A stretch of 64,000 nucleotides of DNA from Bryobacterales bacterium (GCA_003166865.1 PMUP01000026.1:25533-89532), one strand, 5' to 3'; shown: positions 1 through 9,009, counted from the stretch's first letter. Made by a program: numbers and translations. The notes: a model not told the origin generated them from the sequence alone.

Positions 1-119
<119 letters not shown>

Positions 120-131
120 TCATGAAAGCAC

Positions 132-2699
132 ATGCACGAAGAGGTTTTCCGCGCGCTCGAGAACGGGGCGACGGTTATTACCGCTAGCCGCCGCCTGGCA
201 CGCGTGCTGGCGCGGGAGTTTCACGGCATCCAAACGGCTCGCGGACATAAGGTTTGGAATCGCCCGGACATTCTTCCGTTCGAAGCTTTTCTGGATCGTG
301 GCTGGCGCGAATGGCTGAGGCGGGGCGCGAATGGCGATGCTCCGGTGTTGCTGAACGCTCTGCAAGAACAAGCTCTGTGGCAGCGGATCATCCGCGAATC
401 GCCGGCGGGTGCATCGCTGCTGCAAATTCCCGAGGCGGCGCGGCAGGCGGCGCAAACCTGGCAGCTTTTGGCTGCGTATCGTCTGGACGTAGATGGAAGT
501 TTCGAGGCGTCCGAGGATTCGGCGGCGTTTGCTGCTTGGTCGCGCGAGTTTCGCGGGTTGTGCCGCGCAAGTGGTTGGTTGGAGCACGCACGGTTGAGCG
601 ATTTTCTGCGCCAAAAGATTACCGTGGGCGAGCTGCCTCGGCCGCCGGGCGTGCGAGTCGCGGGATTCGATGAGATGACGCCTCAACAGGCGGAGTTTCT
701 AAACGGGCTCGGGGAGTGGCAAGTTTTGGAGGCTGGCGATTGCACGGAGACGGTCGAGCACAGAAGAATGCGCGATTCCTCCGGCGAGGTCCGAAACGCG
801 GCGGCGTGGGCGCGGCGTCTGCTGGAATCGGATCCCAAGGCGCAAATTGGCGTGATCGTTGTGCCGGACCTGGCGCGCGTGCGTAGCACAGTGGAACGGA
901 TTTTCCGGCAAGCGCTCGGTCACGCATTTCACCTCTCCGTCGGGCCGCCGCTCGGGGATTATCCCGTGGTTCGCGCTGCTCTGCTGATGCTCGAGTTCGC
1001 GCTGGGCGCTGTGCCGCTGCCGCGCGTGGGAATGCTACTACGCTCGCCGTTTCTCGGTGGAGCGGAAACGGAATGGAGCCAGCGCGCGCTGCTGGACGCC
1101 AAACTCCGCCGCAAGAGCCTCTGGGAGGTCAGCGTTCCGATGCTGCGCGATGCCGCGGGAAGCTGTCCGCAACTGCAGCGCGTGTTGTGGCGCGTCGAGC
1201 AAAGGCTTCCGGCTCTCAAGGAGGAACAAGCACCCAGTGACTGGAGCCGCGACATCGCCGGCCTCCTGGAAGCTTTCGGCTGGCCGGGCGATCGCACTCC
1301 CAGCAGCGGCGAATTTCAAACTATCGAAGCTTGGCGCGGGCTGCTGTCCAACCTTGCTTCGCTCGATCTCACCACACAGCCGTTGAGCCTTTCGCAAATC
1401 ATCGACTGGTTGCGCCAAACGGCCGCGAATATTCAGTTCCAAGCAGAGGATGAAGGTGCGCCCGTCCAAGTGATGGGAATGCTGGAAGCCGCCGGCCTGC
1501 ATTTCGATCATCTGTGGATCATGGGTCTCCATGATGATGCGCTGCCCGCTGCCGCGAACTCCAATCCGTTCATTCCCTCTGCATTGCAGCGCCAGCACAA
1601 GCTGCCGCACAGCTCCGCCGCGCGCCAGCTCGCATTCGCCAGCACATTGATGGAACGGCTCCTCCGGAGCGCGCCTGATGTTGTGTTGAGTTATCCGGAA
1701 CGCGAGAGCGATCGTACGCTCACACCGAGTCCGCTTGTGGCTGGCGGCTTGTGGCTGCCCGAAGGCGAACGTAATGCGGACACCTGGGTCGCGCAAATGC
1801 GGGCGGAATCCGTGTTCGAAACTATGGCCGACGAGAGCGGTCCTGAGCTGGTTGGGAGCAGCTCACCGGGGGGCTCGGCGCTATTCAAAGACATGGCGCT
1901 ATGCCCGTTCCGCGCCTTCGCAAAGCACCGGCTGGGGGCCAAGCCGATGGAGGATCCCGATCTCGGATTGAATTATCGCGATCGCGGAACAACGGTCCAC
2001 AAGGCGCTCGAAAGTATCTGGCGCGAGCTCGGATCGCAAGCGCGATTGAAGGAGCTTAGCTCGCACGAGTTGGAGACGATCATCGCTCAGGGCGCCGACG
2101 CGGCAGTGGCCAAGCTCGGACCGGGCATCGGGCGGGATCTCGAGAAACGTCGCCTGCAAAAATTGCTGAGGGGGTGGTTGGAGATCGAGAAATCGCGCCC
2201 CGCATTCACCGTCGCTGGGATTGAGGCGGAGCGCGTGGCCACCATTTCCGGCGTCGAGGTGAAGATGCGCGCCGATCGCGTGGACGAGCTCCCCGGCGGC
2301 CGCGAGATCATTCTCGATTACAAAACGGGGCAGCTGAAATCGAAAGTATGGGATGGCGAGCGTCCCGATGAACCGCAGCTTCCGTTGTACTGCGTCACGA
2401 ATGAGCGGCCCGTGGCCGGCGCAGCCTTCGCCGTGGTCCGAACCGGCGAACTTCGGTTTCGCGGATTGACTGCCGCGGGCGCCGCTTTGCCCGAGATGAA
2501 GAAGATGCACGTCGACCCGCCCCTTCCGTTCGAAGCGCAATTAGACGAATGGCGGCGCGCGCTGGAACAGTTGGCGGCAAACTACCGGAATGGGCTGGCT
2601 GAAGTGGACCCCAAGCCCGGTGCTTGCGGCAACTGTGGATTGCGAGCGCTCTGCCGCATTCGAGAGATCCATCTGGGAGATCAGCATGATCGCGGATAG
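132..2699 (+). CDS. AddB-like PD-(D/E)XK nuclease, TIGR03623-type DNA repair protein
   Basis: 855 aa. This is the probable nuclease partner of the helicase-nuclease that follows, acting on double-strand DNA ends. The C-terminal part shows a RecB-type nuclease motif, ILDYKTG near residue 727 with a downstream QLPLY segment. Cysteines at about 590 (ALCPFRAF) and 831-841 (CGNCGLRALC) match the four-Cys iron-sulphur staple of AddB nucleases. No Walker A is visible, unlike in full AddB, and the protein is some 300 aa shorter than Bacillus AddB; this fits the short TIGR03623-type family usually paired with an AddA homologue. It overlaps the next gene by 14 bases, so the two are probably translationally coupled. 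The ribosome site before the ATG is weak (GAAAG). Confidence 0.85.
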   Translation: MHEEVFRALENGATVITASRRLARVLAREFHGIQTARGHKVWNRPDILPFEAFLDRGWREWLRRGANGDAPVLLNALQEQALWQRIIRESPAGASLLQIPEAARQAAQTWQLLAAYRLDVDGSFEASEDSAAFAAWSREFRGLCRASGWLEHARLSDFLRQKITVGELPRPPGVRVAGFDEMTPQQAEFLNGLGEWQVLEAGDCTETVEHRRMRDSSGEVRNAAAWARRLLESDPKAQIGVIVVPDLARVRSTVERIFRQALGHAFHLSVGPPLGDYPVVRAALLMLEFALGAVPLPRVGMLLRSPFLGGAETEWSQRALLDAKLRRKSLWEVSVPMLRDAAGSCPQLQRVLWRVEQRLPALKEEQAPSDWSRDIAGLLEAFGWPGDRTPSSGEFQTIEAWRGLLSNLASLDLTTQPLSLSQIIDWLRQTAANIQFQAEDEGAPVQVMGMLEAAGLHFDHLWIMGLHDDALPAAANSNPFIPSALQRQHKLPHSSAARQLAFASTLMERLLRSAPDVVLSYPERESDRTLTPSPLVAGGLWLPEGERNADTWVAQMRAESVFETMADESGPELVGSSSPGGSALFKDMALCPFRAFAKHRLGAKPMEDPDLGLNYRDRGTTVHKALESIWRELGSQARLKELSSHELETIIAQGADAAVAKLGPGIGRDLEKRRLQKLLRGWLEIEKSRPAFTVAGIEAERVATISGVEVKMRADRVDELPGGREIILDYKTGQLKSKVWDGERPDEPQLPLYCVTNERPVAGAAFAVVRTGELRFRGLTAAGAALPEMKKMHVDPPLPFEAQLDEWRRALEQLAANYRNGLAEVDPKPGACGNCGLRALCRIREIHLGDQHDRG

Positions 2700-5600
2700 C
2701 GCGGCGCGGCTCCGGGCGCTGGATGTCTCGCAGTCCTTTATCGTGCAGGCCCCGGCGGGATCGGGCAAGACCGAACTGCTGATCCAGCGATATCTGAAGC
2801 TGCTTGAAACCGTGGAGACGCCCGATGCCGTGGTGGCCATCACATTCACGCGCAAAGCGGCCGGTGAGATGCGGTCCCGGGTTATGTCAGCTTTACGAAA
2901 CGCCCGAAACGGTGTTGAGCCGGAGGCGGAGCCCACCGCGGAATATGAACGGCTCACGTTTCAGATTGCGCGCAACGTTCTGGAGCACGAGCGCCGCCTG
3001 GAATGGAATCTGCTGCAAAATCCAGCACGGCTGCGTATCGAAACCATCGATGCGCTGTGCGCGGCCATTACGCGCCGCATGCCTTGGCTCTCGCGATTCG
3101 GCGCCATGCCTGAAATCGTTGAGAAGGCGCAAGGCTTGTACCGGGAGGCGGCGCGAAACACGCTCCGCCATCTAGATGAGGGAAACGAGGCGCTGGCCGA
3201 TCTTCTGCTGCATCTGGACAACGATTTCCAAAGGGCTGCGCAGCTCATCGGCCAGATGCTGGAAAAGCGGGATCAATGGCTGCGGCACACCGGCGCGAGC
3301 CTTCGGCAGGACGTGGAAGCGGCGCTGCAACGGCTCATTTTAGATGAACTCGCGCAATTGCGCGGCACGTTTCATGACGACGTCGCCGGGGAGATCCCCG
3401 GCGCGAGCTTGGAGGATCTCGCTAGCTGGCGGAAGATCGCCGATCTGCTGCTGACTAAAGACGGCGATCTCCGCAAGCGAGTGGATCCGCGTTTCGCCAG
3501 CCTGCGCGGTAACGATGCCCTAATCGAGCGCCTGGCGCGAGTCCGCAAGTTGCCCCCGCCTGAATTCACCGAGCCTCAGTGGCGCGCAGTGGAGGCCGCT
3601 GTTTCGGTGCTCAAGCTCGCGGTGGCCGAATTGCAACTGGTGTTTCGCGAACGGGCCCAAGTGGATTTCGCGGAGCTCTCGATTCGCGCTTCCTCGGCCC
3701 TGGGGCAAGTGGATGCTCCCGAGGATCTTGCGCTGGCGCTCGGCCATCAGATCCGCCACATCCTGGTGGATGAATTTCAGGACACCTCGCACACGCAATT
3801 CGATCTGATCAAAAAGCTGACTGCCGGATGGGAGCCAGGCGACGGCCGCACGTTGCTCCTGGTTGGCGATCCGATGCAATCCATTTATCGCTTTCGGCAA
3901 GCCGACGTCAGCCTGTTCTTGAAAGCCCGCCTGGAAGGTATTGGAGCGATCCAGTTGGAGCCACTGACGCTCAGCGTGAACTTTCGTTCGCGCCCAGAGA
4001 TTGTGGAGTGGGTGAACCAGATGTTTAAAACGATCTTGCCGGCCAACGATGACATCGAATCTGGAGCAGTCGCTTACTCGCCCAGTGTTCCAGGTTCCAG
4101 CGGAAACGCGGATGCTCAGATCGGTGTGCACGCTTTCACGAATGAACGTGATGAGGCCGATCGCGTAATCGAACTGATCCGGGGGCATAACGGTGCAGAT
4201 GGCGACGGCAGCACGGCCGTGCTGGTGCGTTCACGCAGTCACTTAGTTGAAATTGTTCAAGCCATGGGACGCCATCACGTCGCATTTCAAGCGATTGAGA
4301 TCGATCAACTCGGCGAACGGCAAGTGGTGGAAGACCTGATGGCGCTGACCTTCGCGCTGTTGCACGCGGCCGACCGAGTCTCCTGGCTGTCGATCCTTCG
4401 CGCACCCTGGTGCGGGCTCACGCTTTCGGATTTGCACGCGCTGGCTAGCGCCGATCGCGACGCCACGATCTGGGACTTGCTCCATTGCCCGCACGAAACA
4501 TTGAGTGGGGACGGTCGCACTCGAATTGACCGCATTCTTCCGGTGCTCGAGCAGGCGCTCTCCGAACGCGGACGGCGGCCGTTGCGGGATTGGGTGGAAG
4601 GGGCGTGGCTGCGCCTGGGCGGTCCCACGTGCGTGGAAGACGAAGCCGCGCTCGAAGACGCTGCGGCTTATTTTGATTTGTTGGATGGTCTCGCGGAAGG
4701 CGCCGATCTGGCCGATTTTGAATGGTTCCGCGAGCAAGTGAATGGGCTGTTCGCTCCTCCGGACGCGGCAGCGGGCGATCGGCTGCAGGTCATGACCATC
4801 CACAAAGCCAAAGGCCTGGAATTTGACACCGTGATTCTGCCGGGGCTCGGAGAGGTAACGCGTTCGGACGACCAGAGTTTGCTGCTGTGCGTCGAACATG
4901 GCGGCGAACTTCTGCTCGCGCCGATTTCGGAGTCGGGTGGAGAGAACGATCCGATTTATCAGTATCTCTCGAAGATTGAGCGCCGCAAATCGGATCAGGA
5001 AACAGCGCGATTGTTGTATGTCGCGGCAACGCGCGCGCGGCGGAGTTTGCACTTGCTGGCCTCGGTGAAAGTGAAGGATGACGGCGCGATGGGAGAGCCC
5101 AAGTCGGACTCGTTCTTGAAGCTGCTGTGGCCGGCCATCGGAGAGCAGTTCTTAAATCCCATGCAGCGCGGGGAGGTTCATGAAGCTGCGAGCGCCAGGA
5201 CCATCCGCCGGTTGCCGGCCCAATGGCGCGTTCCCCCGGCTCCGCCAGCGGTTGTTTGGGATCGCCCGGAGATGGAGCAGGAACAACGTACGGCTGCGTT
5301 TGAATGGGCTCGCGATCGATCCAGATTCGCCGGCGACGCGCTGCACGGCTTCTTGCAAAGGATCGCGCGCGAAGGTCTGGATGGCTGGGATGAAAACGCG
5401 GTGCGCTCTCGACGAGGAGCCTATCGCGCCGTATTGGCAAATCTCGGTGTGCCGCCGGCGGACTTAAGGTGGGCCGTCGAGCGCGTGGAAGCGGGACTGG
5501 TGCGGACGCTCGGCGATCCTCGCGGGCGATGGTGTCTTGAAGATCACGCGGACGCGGCCAGCGAGTTGTCAATCGCGGGGTGGATCGGCGGGAAACTGTG

Positions 5601-5874
5601 CGAGGCCGTGATCGACCGCACGTTCGTCGATGAGAGCGGAGTCCGTTGGATCATTGACTATAAGTCGAGCCAGCCCTCGGGCGAAGACGTGGAGAATTTT
5701 CTCGAAGCGGAGAAGGAACGCTATCGGGAACAGCTGGAGCGCTACGCGCGATTGATGGCGCAAAGGCATGATCGCCCGATCCGGCTGGGACTCTATTTTC
5801 CATTGCTAGGTGCTTGGCTCGAATGGGGCGCTGGGGTGGTCCTTCGCAAGCAGGCTGTGCTGTTCGAGCTGTAG
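2686..5874 (+). CDS. AddA/RecB-like UvrD-family helicase-nuclease
   Basis: 1062 aa, superfamily 1A helicase with a C-terminal RecB-like nuclease. Motifs in order: Walker A APAGSGKTE at 22-30; motif II LVDEFQDTS near 360; motif III GDPMQSIYRFRQ near 392; motif IV LSVNFRSRPEIV; motif V MTIHKAKGLEFD near 702; motif VI YVAATRARRSL near 777; nuclease IIDYKSS near 987 with the QLERY helix motif downstream. Together with the preceding gene it would form an AddAB-type complex that resects double-strand breaks for RecA loading. The start at 2686 is chosen because GGGAGA lies 6 bases before the ATG and the overlap is then only 14 bases; an upstream in-frame start at 2590 would overlap the first gene by 110 bases. 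No Chi-recognition partner gene is nearby. Confidence 0.9.
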   Translation: MIADSAARLRALDVSQSFIVQAPAGSGKTELLIQRYLKLLETVETPDAVVAITFTRKAAGEMRSRVMSALRNARNGVEPEAEPTAEYERLTFQIARNVLEHERRLEWNLLQNPARLRIETIDALCAAITRRMPWLSRFGAMPEIVEKAQGLYREAARNTLRHLDEGNEALADLLLHLDNDFQRAAQLIGQMLEKRDQWLRHTGASLRQDVEAALQRLILDELAQLRGTFHDDVAGEIPGASLEDLASWRKIADLLLTKDGDLRKRVDPRFASLRGNDALIERLARVRKLPPPEFTEPQWRAVEAAVSVLKLAVAELQLVFRERAQVDFAELSIRASSALGQVDAPEDLALALGHQIRHILVDEFQDTSHTQFDLIKKLTAGWEPGDGRTLLLVGDPMQSIYRFRQADVSLFLKARLEGIGAIQLEPLTLSVNFRSRPEIVEWVNQMFKTILPANDDIESGAVAYSPSVPGSSGNADAQIGVHAFTNERDEADRVIELIRGHNGADGDGSTAVLVRSRSHLVEIVQAMGRHHVAFQAIEIDQLGERQVVEDLMALTFALLHAADRVSWLSILRAPWCGLTLSDLHALASADRDATIWDLLHCPHETLSGDGRTRIDRILPVLEQALSERGRRPLRDWVEGAWLRLGGPTCVEDEAALEDAAAYFDLLDGLAEGADLADFEWFREQVNGLFAPPDAAAGDRLQVMTIHKAKGLEFDTVILPGLGEVTRSDDQSLLLCVEHGGELLLAPISESGGENDPIYQYLSKIERRKSDQETARLLYVAATRARRSLHLLASVKVKDDGAMGEPKSDSFLKLLWPAIGEQFLNPMQRGEVHEAASARTIRRLPAQWRVPPAPPAVVWDRPEMEQEQRTAAFEWARDRSRFAGDALHGFLQRIAREGLDGWDENAVRSRRGAYRAVLANLGVPPADLRWAVERVEAGLVRTLGDPRGRWCLEDHADAASELSIAGWIGGKLCEAVIDRTFVDESGVRWIIDYKSSQPSGEDVENFLEAEKERYREQLERYARLMAQRHDRPIRLGLYFPLLGAWLEWGAGVVLRKQAVLFEL

Positions 5875-5932
5875 CGACGGGCCCGAGCGACAGGTATGTT
5901 AAGATGCAATTGCCGACGTTGCTTCACACCTC

Positions 5933-6009
<77 letters not shown>

Positions 6010-6024
6010 ATTCTTTCCAGGTAA

Positions 6025-6144
6025 CTATCCGAGCATCCCGGTCCAACGCGCGGCCAGAGTAGCCACGCCCACCGACGCCACAATCAGCGCAATGGTCCAG
6101 ATGTAGCGCCACACTAACCGCCGTTGATAGGTTTTTGTTTCCAT
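6025..6144 (-). CDS. Tiny single-span membrane protein (39 aa)
   Basis: The frame encodes METKTYQRRLVWRYIW followed by a hydrophobic stretch (TIALIVASVGVATLAARW) and ends GMLG. The basic N-terminus before one transmembrane segment suggests an N-in topology. Its ATG lies 3 bases after the stop of the 77-aa membrane protein, so it would be the third cistron of the OmpA-like operon. The AAGGA before the ATG is very close, so translation probably depends on coupling. No family recognised; existence is supported mainly by codon structure and operon geometry. Confidence 0.5.
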   Translation of the reverse strand: METKTYQRRLVWRYIWTIALIVASVGVATLAARWTGMLG

Positions 6145-6147
6145 TCC

Positions 6148-6381
6148 TTAAGACCTGGCTGGTACCCGCGGGCTCAGGCTGCACGCGCCGATTTGCAAAC
6201 TGACGGCGAACCCGCACCAGACCTGCCAATGCGAAAGGAGCCCATGGGCGATGAAGAAGGTGTTTGTCCACCCGGCTTCCACGCCGAGCCGCCATGCGGC
6301 AAGCGCCCAGGCGGCGGCTGCGACAGGCGTTAACAAGAGTCCCACCAGCAGCGGGGCTTTGACACGAATGGCTGGAATCAT
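6148..6381 (-). CDS. Small two-span membrane protein of unknown function (77 aa)
   Basis: The protein starts MIPAIRVKAPLLVGLLLTPV and shows two hydrophobic segments (about residues 9-30 and 52-68) separated by a polar loop containing WTNTFFIAHGLLSHWQVWC. Its ATG overlaps the TGA of the OmpA-like gene (ATGA), a sign of translational coupling. I do not recognise the family. Its position suggests an accessory inner-membrane subunit or a stress-related membrane peptide expressed with the OmpA-like protein, but that is inference from operon order only. Confidence 0.65.
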   Translation of the reverse strand: MIPAIRVKAPLLVGLLLTPVAAAAWALAAWRLGVEAGWTNTFFIAHGLLSHWQVWCGFAVSLQIGACSLSPRVPARS

Positions 6382-8018
6382 CGGACCGCCACGGGCTGAC
6401 CGATTTGCCCGCCAATGATTTCGCCCGAAACAACCAGCTCCACCCGGCGATTCTGTTGACGCCCGGCCGCTGTATCATTCGAGGCTACCGGCTGATTTTT
6501 CCCGAAACCTTGGGATGTAATCGAAGTGCTCAGCACCCCTTGTCCGGTCAAGTAGTCGCGCACCGACTCGCCGCGTTGCTCGGAGAGCTTTTGATTGTAA
6601 TCATCGCCGCCGACGCTATCGGTGAAACCTTCCACGTCCAGTCTCAAACCCGGATGGCCCGAGATGATTCCAGCTACTTTGGCGAGCTTCTCGCGAGCCA
6701 GCGAACGCAACGAGTGCTTGGCCGTGTCAAACAGCACGTCCGACATATTCACGATCAGCCCGCGGGCTGTATCCCGAGTTTGCAGAATCGTGTTGAATTG
6801 CAGCAGGAGCTGAGCCCGAAGTTGCGTCCGCTCGGCCTCGGCTTGCGCCTTCTCATTGGCGGCGCGCTCGAGATCGGCCTGGGCGGCGGTTCTCTGCGCT
6901 TCATTTTCTTGTCTCAAGCGGTCCGTTTCGGTTTGGGCGGCGGCAAGCTGCGTGTCACTTTGTCGCCTGAGACGATCTGCCTCGGTCTGCGCCGCTGCGA
7001 TTTGTGCGTCGTTCTCTCCCTTGAGGCGCGCTGCGTTGTCGAGTGCGGTGAGTCGCGCTTGCTCCGCTTCTCGCGTGACGCGGTTGGCCTCTGACAGCGC
7101 GGCGGCACGCTCGTCCTCCACGCGCGCTTCACGCTCGGCTCCCACACGCCGCTCGGTCGCCAGCTGCTCTTCTTCGATCTTCTTGACGGTGATGATCCGG
7201 GCGTCCTCCGCCATCTGAACGGCTTCGCGCGCCACCGTGCCGATGGGCTTCTTGCCCGCCTTGCCGATCAGATAGCCCTCGGCGTTCTCGAGGCCCTGGA
7301 CGGCCTTTTGGAAAGTGTCGCCAGCATACTGCTCGGCGCCGGTCCAGCGGGCGATCTGCACGGCGTTGCGCGCCTCGTAGAGCTCCAGAGGTATTTTCGG
7401 GTCCAACAGTCTAGGCTGAATCTCGCGTGGCGCCACATTCAACACGTACTGCCCTCTCTGCAGCAGCTCGTATTTCGCGTCGACTTGTTCGATCGTTCCA
7501 GTGGTGTCGTTCCTGACAAAGTTCTCCATCACCACCAGGTCGCTCGGCTGTGTGACGGCGAAGTAAGGCTCCGCGGTCACGATCAAGCCGAAGGACTGCA
7601 GTTCGGTGGTTGCGTCCAGTTTCGTTTTACCACTGTTGTTGAGGAGCACTTCGCCGACGTTCGTCGCGCGGCCTTCCGGAGTGATGGCCCACATCACATA
7701 GGTTAAATACTCTTGGCCAAACTGAGTCGCTGGCCCGAGCTTTTCCATGTCCGCATCGATCTTGATCACGCCCTGCTTGCTCTCCACCTTCGCCTCACCG
7801 CGAGCTTCGGGCATCAACGCCGTGCCGCGGAAGCCGATTCTGGTTGATCCGCTGCGGTGATGATAGTTGATGGCTTTGGTCGTCCGTGCGACCACGGTAA
7901 TGCGATAGATGGGGACCGTCCCGCCGTTTTCAATGGGTTGTTGAGTTGGGTTCGGTGCTTGTGGCGCCTGGGCCAGCGCGAGTCCGCACATCGTCAGGAA
8001 TAGGCTTGCAATCTTCAT
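6378..8018 (-). CDS. OmpA-family protein with long coiled coil
   Basis: 546 aa, exported. A signal peptide (MKIASLFLTMCGLALAQA) is followed by an N-terminal beta-rich domain with no recognised name, a middle coiled coil (about residues 260-400) containing near-repeats of IAAAQTEADRLRRQ / LAAAQTETDRLRQE, and a C-terminal OmpA-like peptidoglycan-binding domain (LFDTAKHSL, LDVEGFTDSVG, LSEQRGESVRDYL, QNRRVELVV). The coiled coil could span the periplasm between outer membrane or surface and peptidoglycan. The start at 8018 follows GAGG about 9 bases upstream; an upstream in-frame start would add 18 residues in front of the signal peptide and is rejected. It heads a three-gene leftward operon and is divergent from the lmo0937 gene across a shared enhancer-like element. 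Confidence 0.85.
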   Translation of the reverse strand: MKIASLFLTMCGLALAQAPQAPNPTQQPIENGGTVPIYRITVVARTTKAINYHHRSGSTRIGFRGTALMPEARGEAKVESKQGVIKIDADMEKLGPATQFGQEYLTYVMWAITPEGRATNVGEVLLNNSGKTKLDATTELQSFGLIVTAEPYFAVTQPSDLVVMENFVRNDTTGTIEQVDAKYELLQRGQYVLNVAPREIQPRLLDPKIPLELYEARNAVQIARWTGAEQYAGDTFQKAVQGLENAEGYLIGKAGKKPIGTVAREAVQMAEDARIITVKKIEEEQLATERRVGAEREARVEDERAAALSEANRVTREAEQARLTALDNAARLKGENDAQIAAAQTEADRLRRQSDTQLAAAQTETDRLRQENEAQRTAAQADLERAANEKAQAEAERTQLRAQLLLQFNTILQTRDTARGLIVNMSDVLFDTAKHSLRSLAREKLAKVAGIISGHPGLRLDVEGFTDSVGGDDYNQKLSEQRGESVRDYLTGQGVLSTSITSQGFGKNQPVASNDTAAGRQQNRRVELVVSGEIIGGQIGQPVAVR

Positions 8019-8059
8019 CTTTCTATACCTCGATCCTCTGGGGGACGCGCCTGAAGTGT

Positions 8060-8074
8060 GCACGAGCCGCACCG
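8060..8074 (-). promoter_or_regulatory. Candidate sigma-54 promoter for the OmpA-like operon
   Basis: Read on the minus strand the sequence is CGG-TGCGGCTCGT-GCA: GG and GC with exactly 10 bases between. The -12 side and following bases (CTCGTGCACAC) are the same as in the promoter candidate facing the other way at 8237-8252. The predicted transcript start is about 8048, a 30-base leader. GG-N10-GC alone is common in GC-rich DNA, so the support comes from the shared flank and the enhancer-like element about 130 bp upstream. Confidence 0.5.
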
Positions 8075-8161
8075 AACACAGCTCTTTCAGGGATCTGTTG
8101 AAGCTGTTCGCTCCCCCTGGCCTCTATTCCCGGGTGGGCCATTGGCAAGGCCCGGTGCGAC

Positions 8162-8195
8162 TAACCATATGCGGTCAAATGACCACGTGCGGTCA
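8162..8195. promoter_or_regulatory. Tandem palindromic enhancer-like element, copy A
   Basis: Two 16-bp dyads, TAACCATATGCGGTCA and TGACCACGTGCGGTCA, are separated by 2 bp, fitting TGACC-N6-GGTCA. The same arrangement recurs at 12809-12842 and 15319-15352. It lies between divergent sigma-54-like promoters, about 84 bp upstream of the rightward predicted start and 131 bp upstream of the leftward one, which is the usual range for an enhancer bound by an NtrC-class activator. Confidence 0.7.
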
Positions 8196-8236
8196 ACGAT
8201 TCCGGCGAATTCGCAACTTCCTCAGGGTTTCCCTTT

Positions 8237-8252
8237 TGGAACGACTCGTGCA
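8237..8252 (+). promoter_or_regulatory. Candidate sigma-54 promoter for the lmo0937-family gene
   Basis: TGGAACGACTCGTGCA matches TGGCACG-N4-TTGCA at 10 of 12 defined positions, with GG at 8238-8239 and GC at 8250-8251. The predicted start is near 8263, just ahead of the AGGAG ribosome site of the gene at 8282. Confidence 0.65.
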
Positions 8253-8281
8253 CACCTTAGCCCTCGAAGGAGTACAAGAAC

Positions 8282-8431
8282 ATGCTTTGGACAATCTTCA
8301 TCATTTTGCTGGTGCTGTGGGCGCTGGGGATGGTTACGTCGTATACGATGGGCGGGCTGATTCACATTTTACTGGCGATTGCACTGGTGGTATTAGTGAT
8401 ACGCCTATTCCAAGGACGCAGGCTTGCGTAG
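8282..8431 (+). CDS. lmo0937-family small membrane protein (49 aa)
   Basis: The frame begins MLWTIFIILLVLWALGMVTS and continues with TMGGLIHILL and ends IRLFQGRRLA, a pattern I recognise from the lmo0937 family of two-span small membrane proteins. Function is not established; such genes are common in stress-induced clusters together with CsbD proteins. A good ribosome site (AAGGAG) lies about 8 bases before the ATG. Candidate sigma-54 promoter and enhancer elements lie upstream, and a strong hairpin follows the stop. Confidence 0.85.
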   Translation: MLWTIFIILLVLWALGMVTSYTMGGLIHILLAIALVVLVIRLFQGRRLA

Positions 8432-8438
8432 CTTCTGG

Positions 8439-8457
8439 CCGGCGCCCGGGGCGCCGG
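8439..8457. terminator. Bidirectional hairpin between convergent small genes
   Basis: CCGGCGCC-CGG-GGCGCCGG forms a perfect 8-bp stem with a 3-base loop. It lies between the stop of the lmo0937 gene and the stop of the DUF3309 gene. There is no U-tract on either side, so strength as an intrinsic terminator is uncertain. Confidence 0.6.
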
Positions 8458-8467
8458 TATTAGCAAG

Positions 8468-8626
8468 TCAGCGGAACAAGCCGAGCAGGTAGGCGATGAG
8501 GAGAATAATCAGTATTGTTCCTAGTCCTATCCCAGCCCCGCCGCCGTAGCCCCAACGGCTATGGCCGTAGTAACCGCCACCGCCGCCTAAGACCAATATC
8601 AAAATGATGATGAGGATGATCAGCAT
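8468..8626 (-). CDS. DUF3309-family small membrane protein (52 aa)
   Basis: The protein begins MLIILIIILILVLGGGGGYY, followed by a Gly/Tyr/Trp-rich turn (GHSRWGYGGGAGIG) and a second hydrophobic segment ending LLIAYLLGLFR. Two spans around a glycine-rich loop with an RWG motif are the hallmark of DUF3309 proteins. Function unknown; members are frequent in stress or envelope operons. It lies 66 bases downstream of the CsbD gene on the same strand and may be cotranscribed with it. AAAGGA precedes the ATG. Confidence 0.85.
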   Translation of the reverse strand: MLIILIIILILVLGGGGGYYGHSRWGYGGGAGIGLGTILIILLIAYLLGLFR

Positions 8627-8692
8627 TGCGTCCTTTTCTTTCTCCTGCCCTGTAGACGCCGAGGCGCCTGCGATGGGAGGCCACCGGCTTAT

Positions 8693-8872
8693 CTACTTCT
8701 CGAACACCTTTTCAATCTGGCCGACTTTCTTTTGGATTACGCCGGCGATTTTTTCGTCTTGGCCTTCGGCCGCGAGGTTGGGGTTGTTCGTCACCTGTCC
8801 CGCTTTCTCTTTGGCTTTGCCCTTCAATTCATGAAGCTTGCCCTTGATCTGATCGTTCGTACTCGGTTTCAT
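8693..8872 (-). CDS. CsbD-family stress protein (59 aa)
   Basis: The protein starts MKPSTNDQIKGKLHELKGKA, followed by KEKAGQVTNN, the CsbD-type charged helical pattern (IKGK..E.KGK.KE..G). CsbD-like proteins are small, hydrophilic and induced by general stress in several phyla; molecular role unknown. A strong AGGAGG lies 6-8 bases before the ATG. A GG-N10-GC match at 8899-8912 (minus strand) could be a promoter but is weak. There are two CsbD-family genes in this block, this one and 10279-10515, and they are clearly different in sequence. Confidence 0.85.
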   Translation of the reverse strand: MKPSTNDQIKGKLHELKGKAKEKAGQVTNNPNLAAEGQDEKIAGVIQKKVGQIEKVFEK

Positions 8873-9009
8873 GTTGCCTCCTGAGGGAATTTAACCAAGC
8901 ACCTTTAAGACCCATTCCGTCGAGACCGGCCGTGAGCTATCTGGTGCGCGTGGACTGGGAGCACGGATGGCCAGGGCCCGTATTCAGGCCCCAGCCATAC
9001 GAGCCTCAG

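Noticed and set aside
8647..8660. GG-N10-GC match on the minus strand before the DUF3309 gene
   Set aside because: The match is limited to the four invariant bases; such matches are expected about once per 100-150 bp here, so it was not listed as a promoter.
8899..8912. GG-N10-GC match before the CsbD gene at 8872
   Set aside because: The position is plausible but the extended -24 and -12 boxes do not fit well; kept only as a remark in the gene entry.
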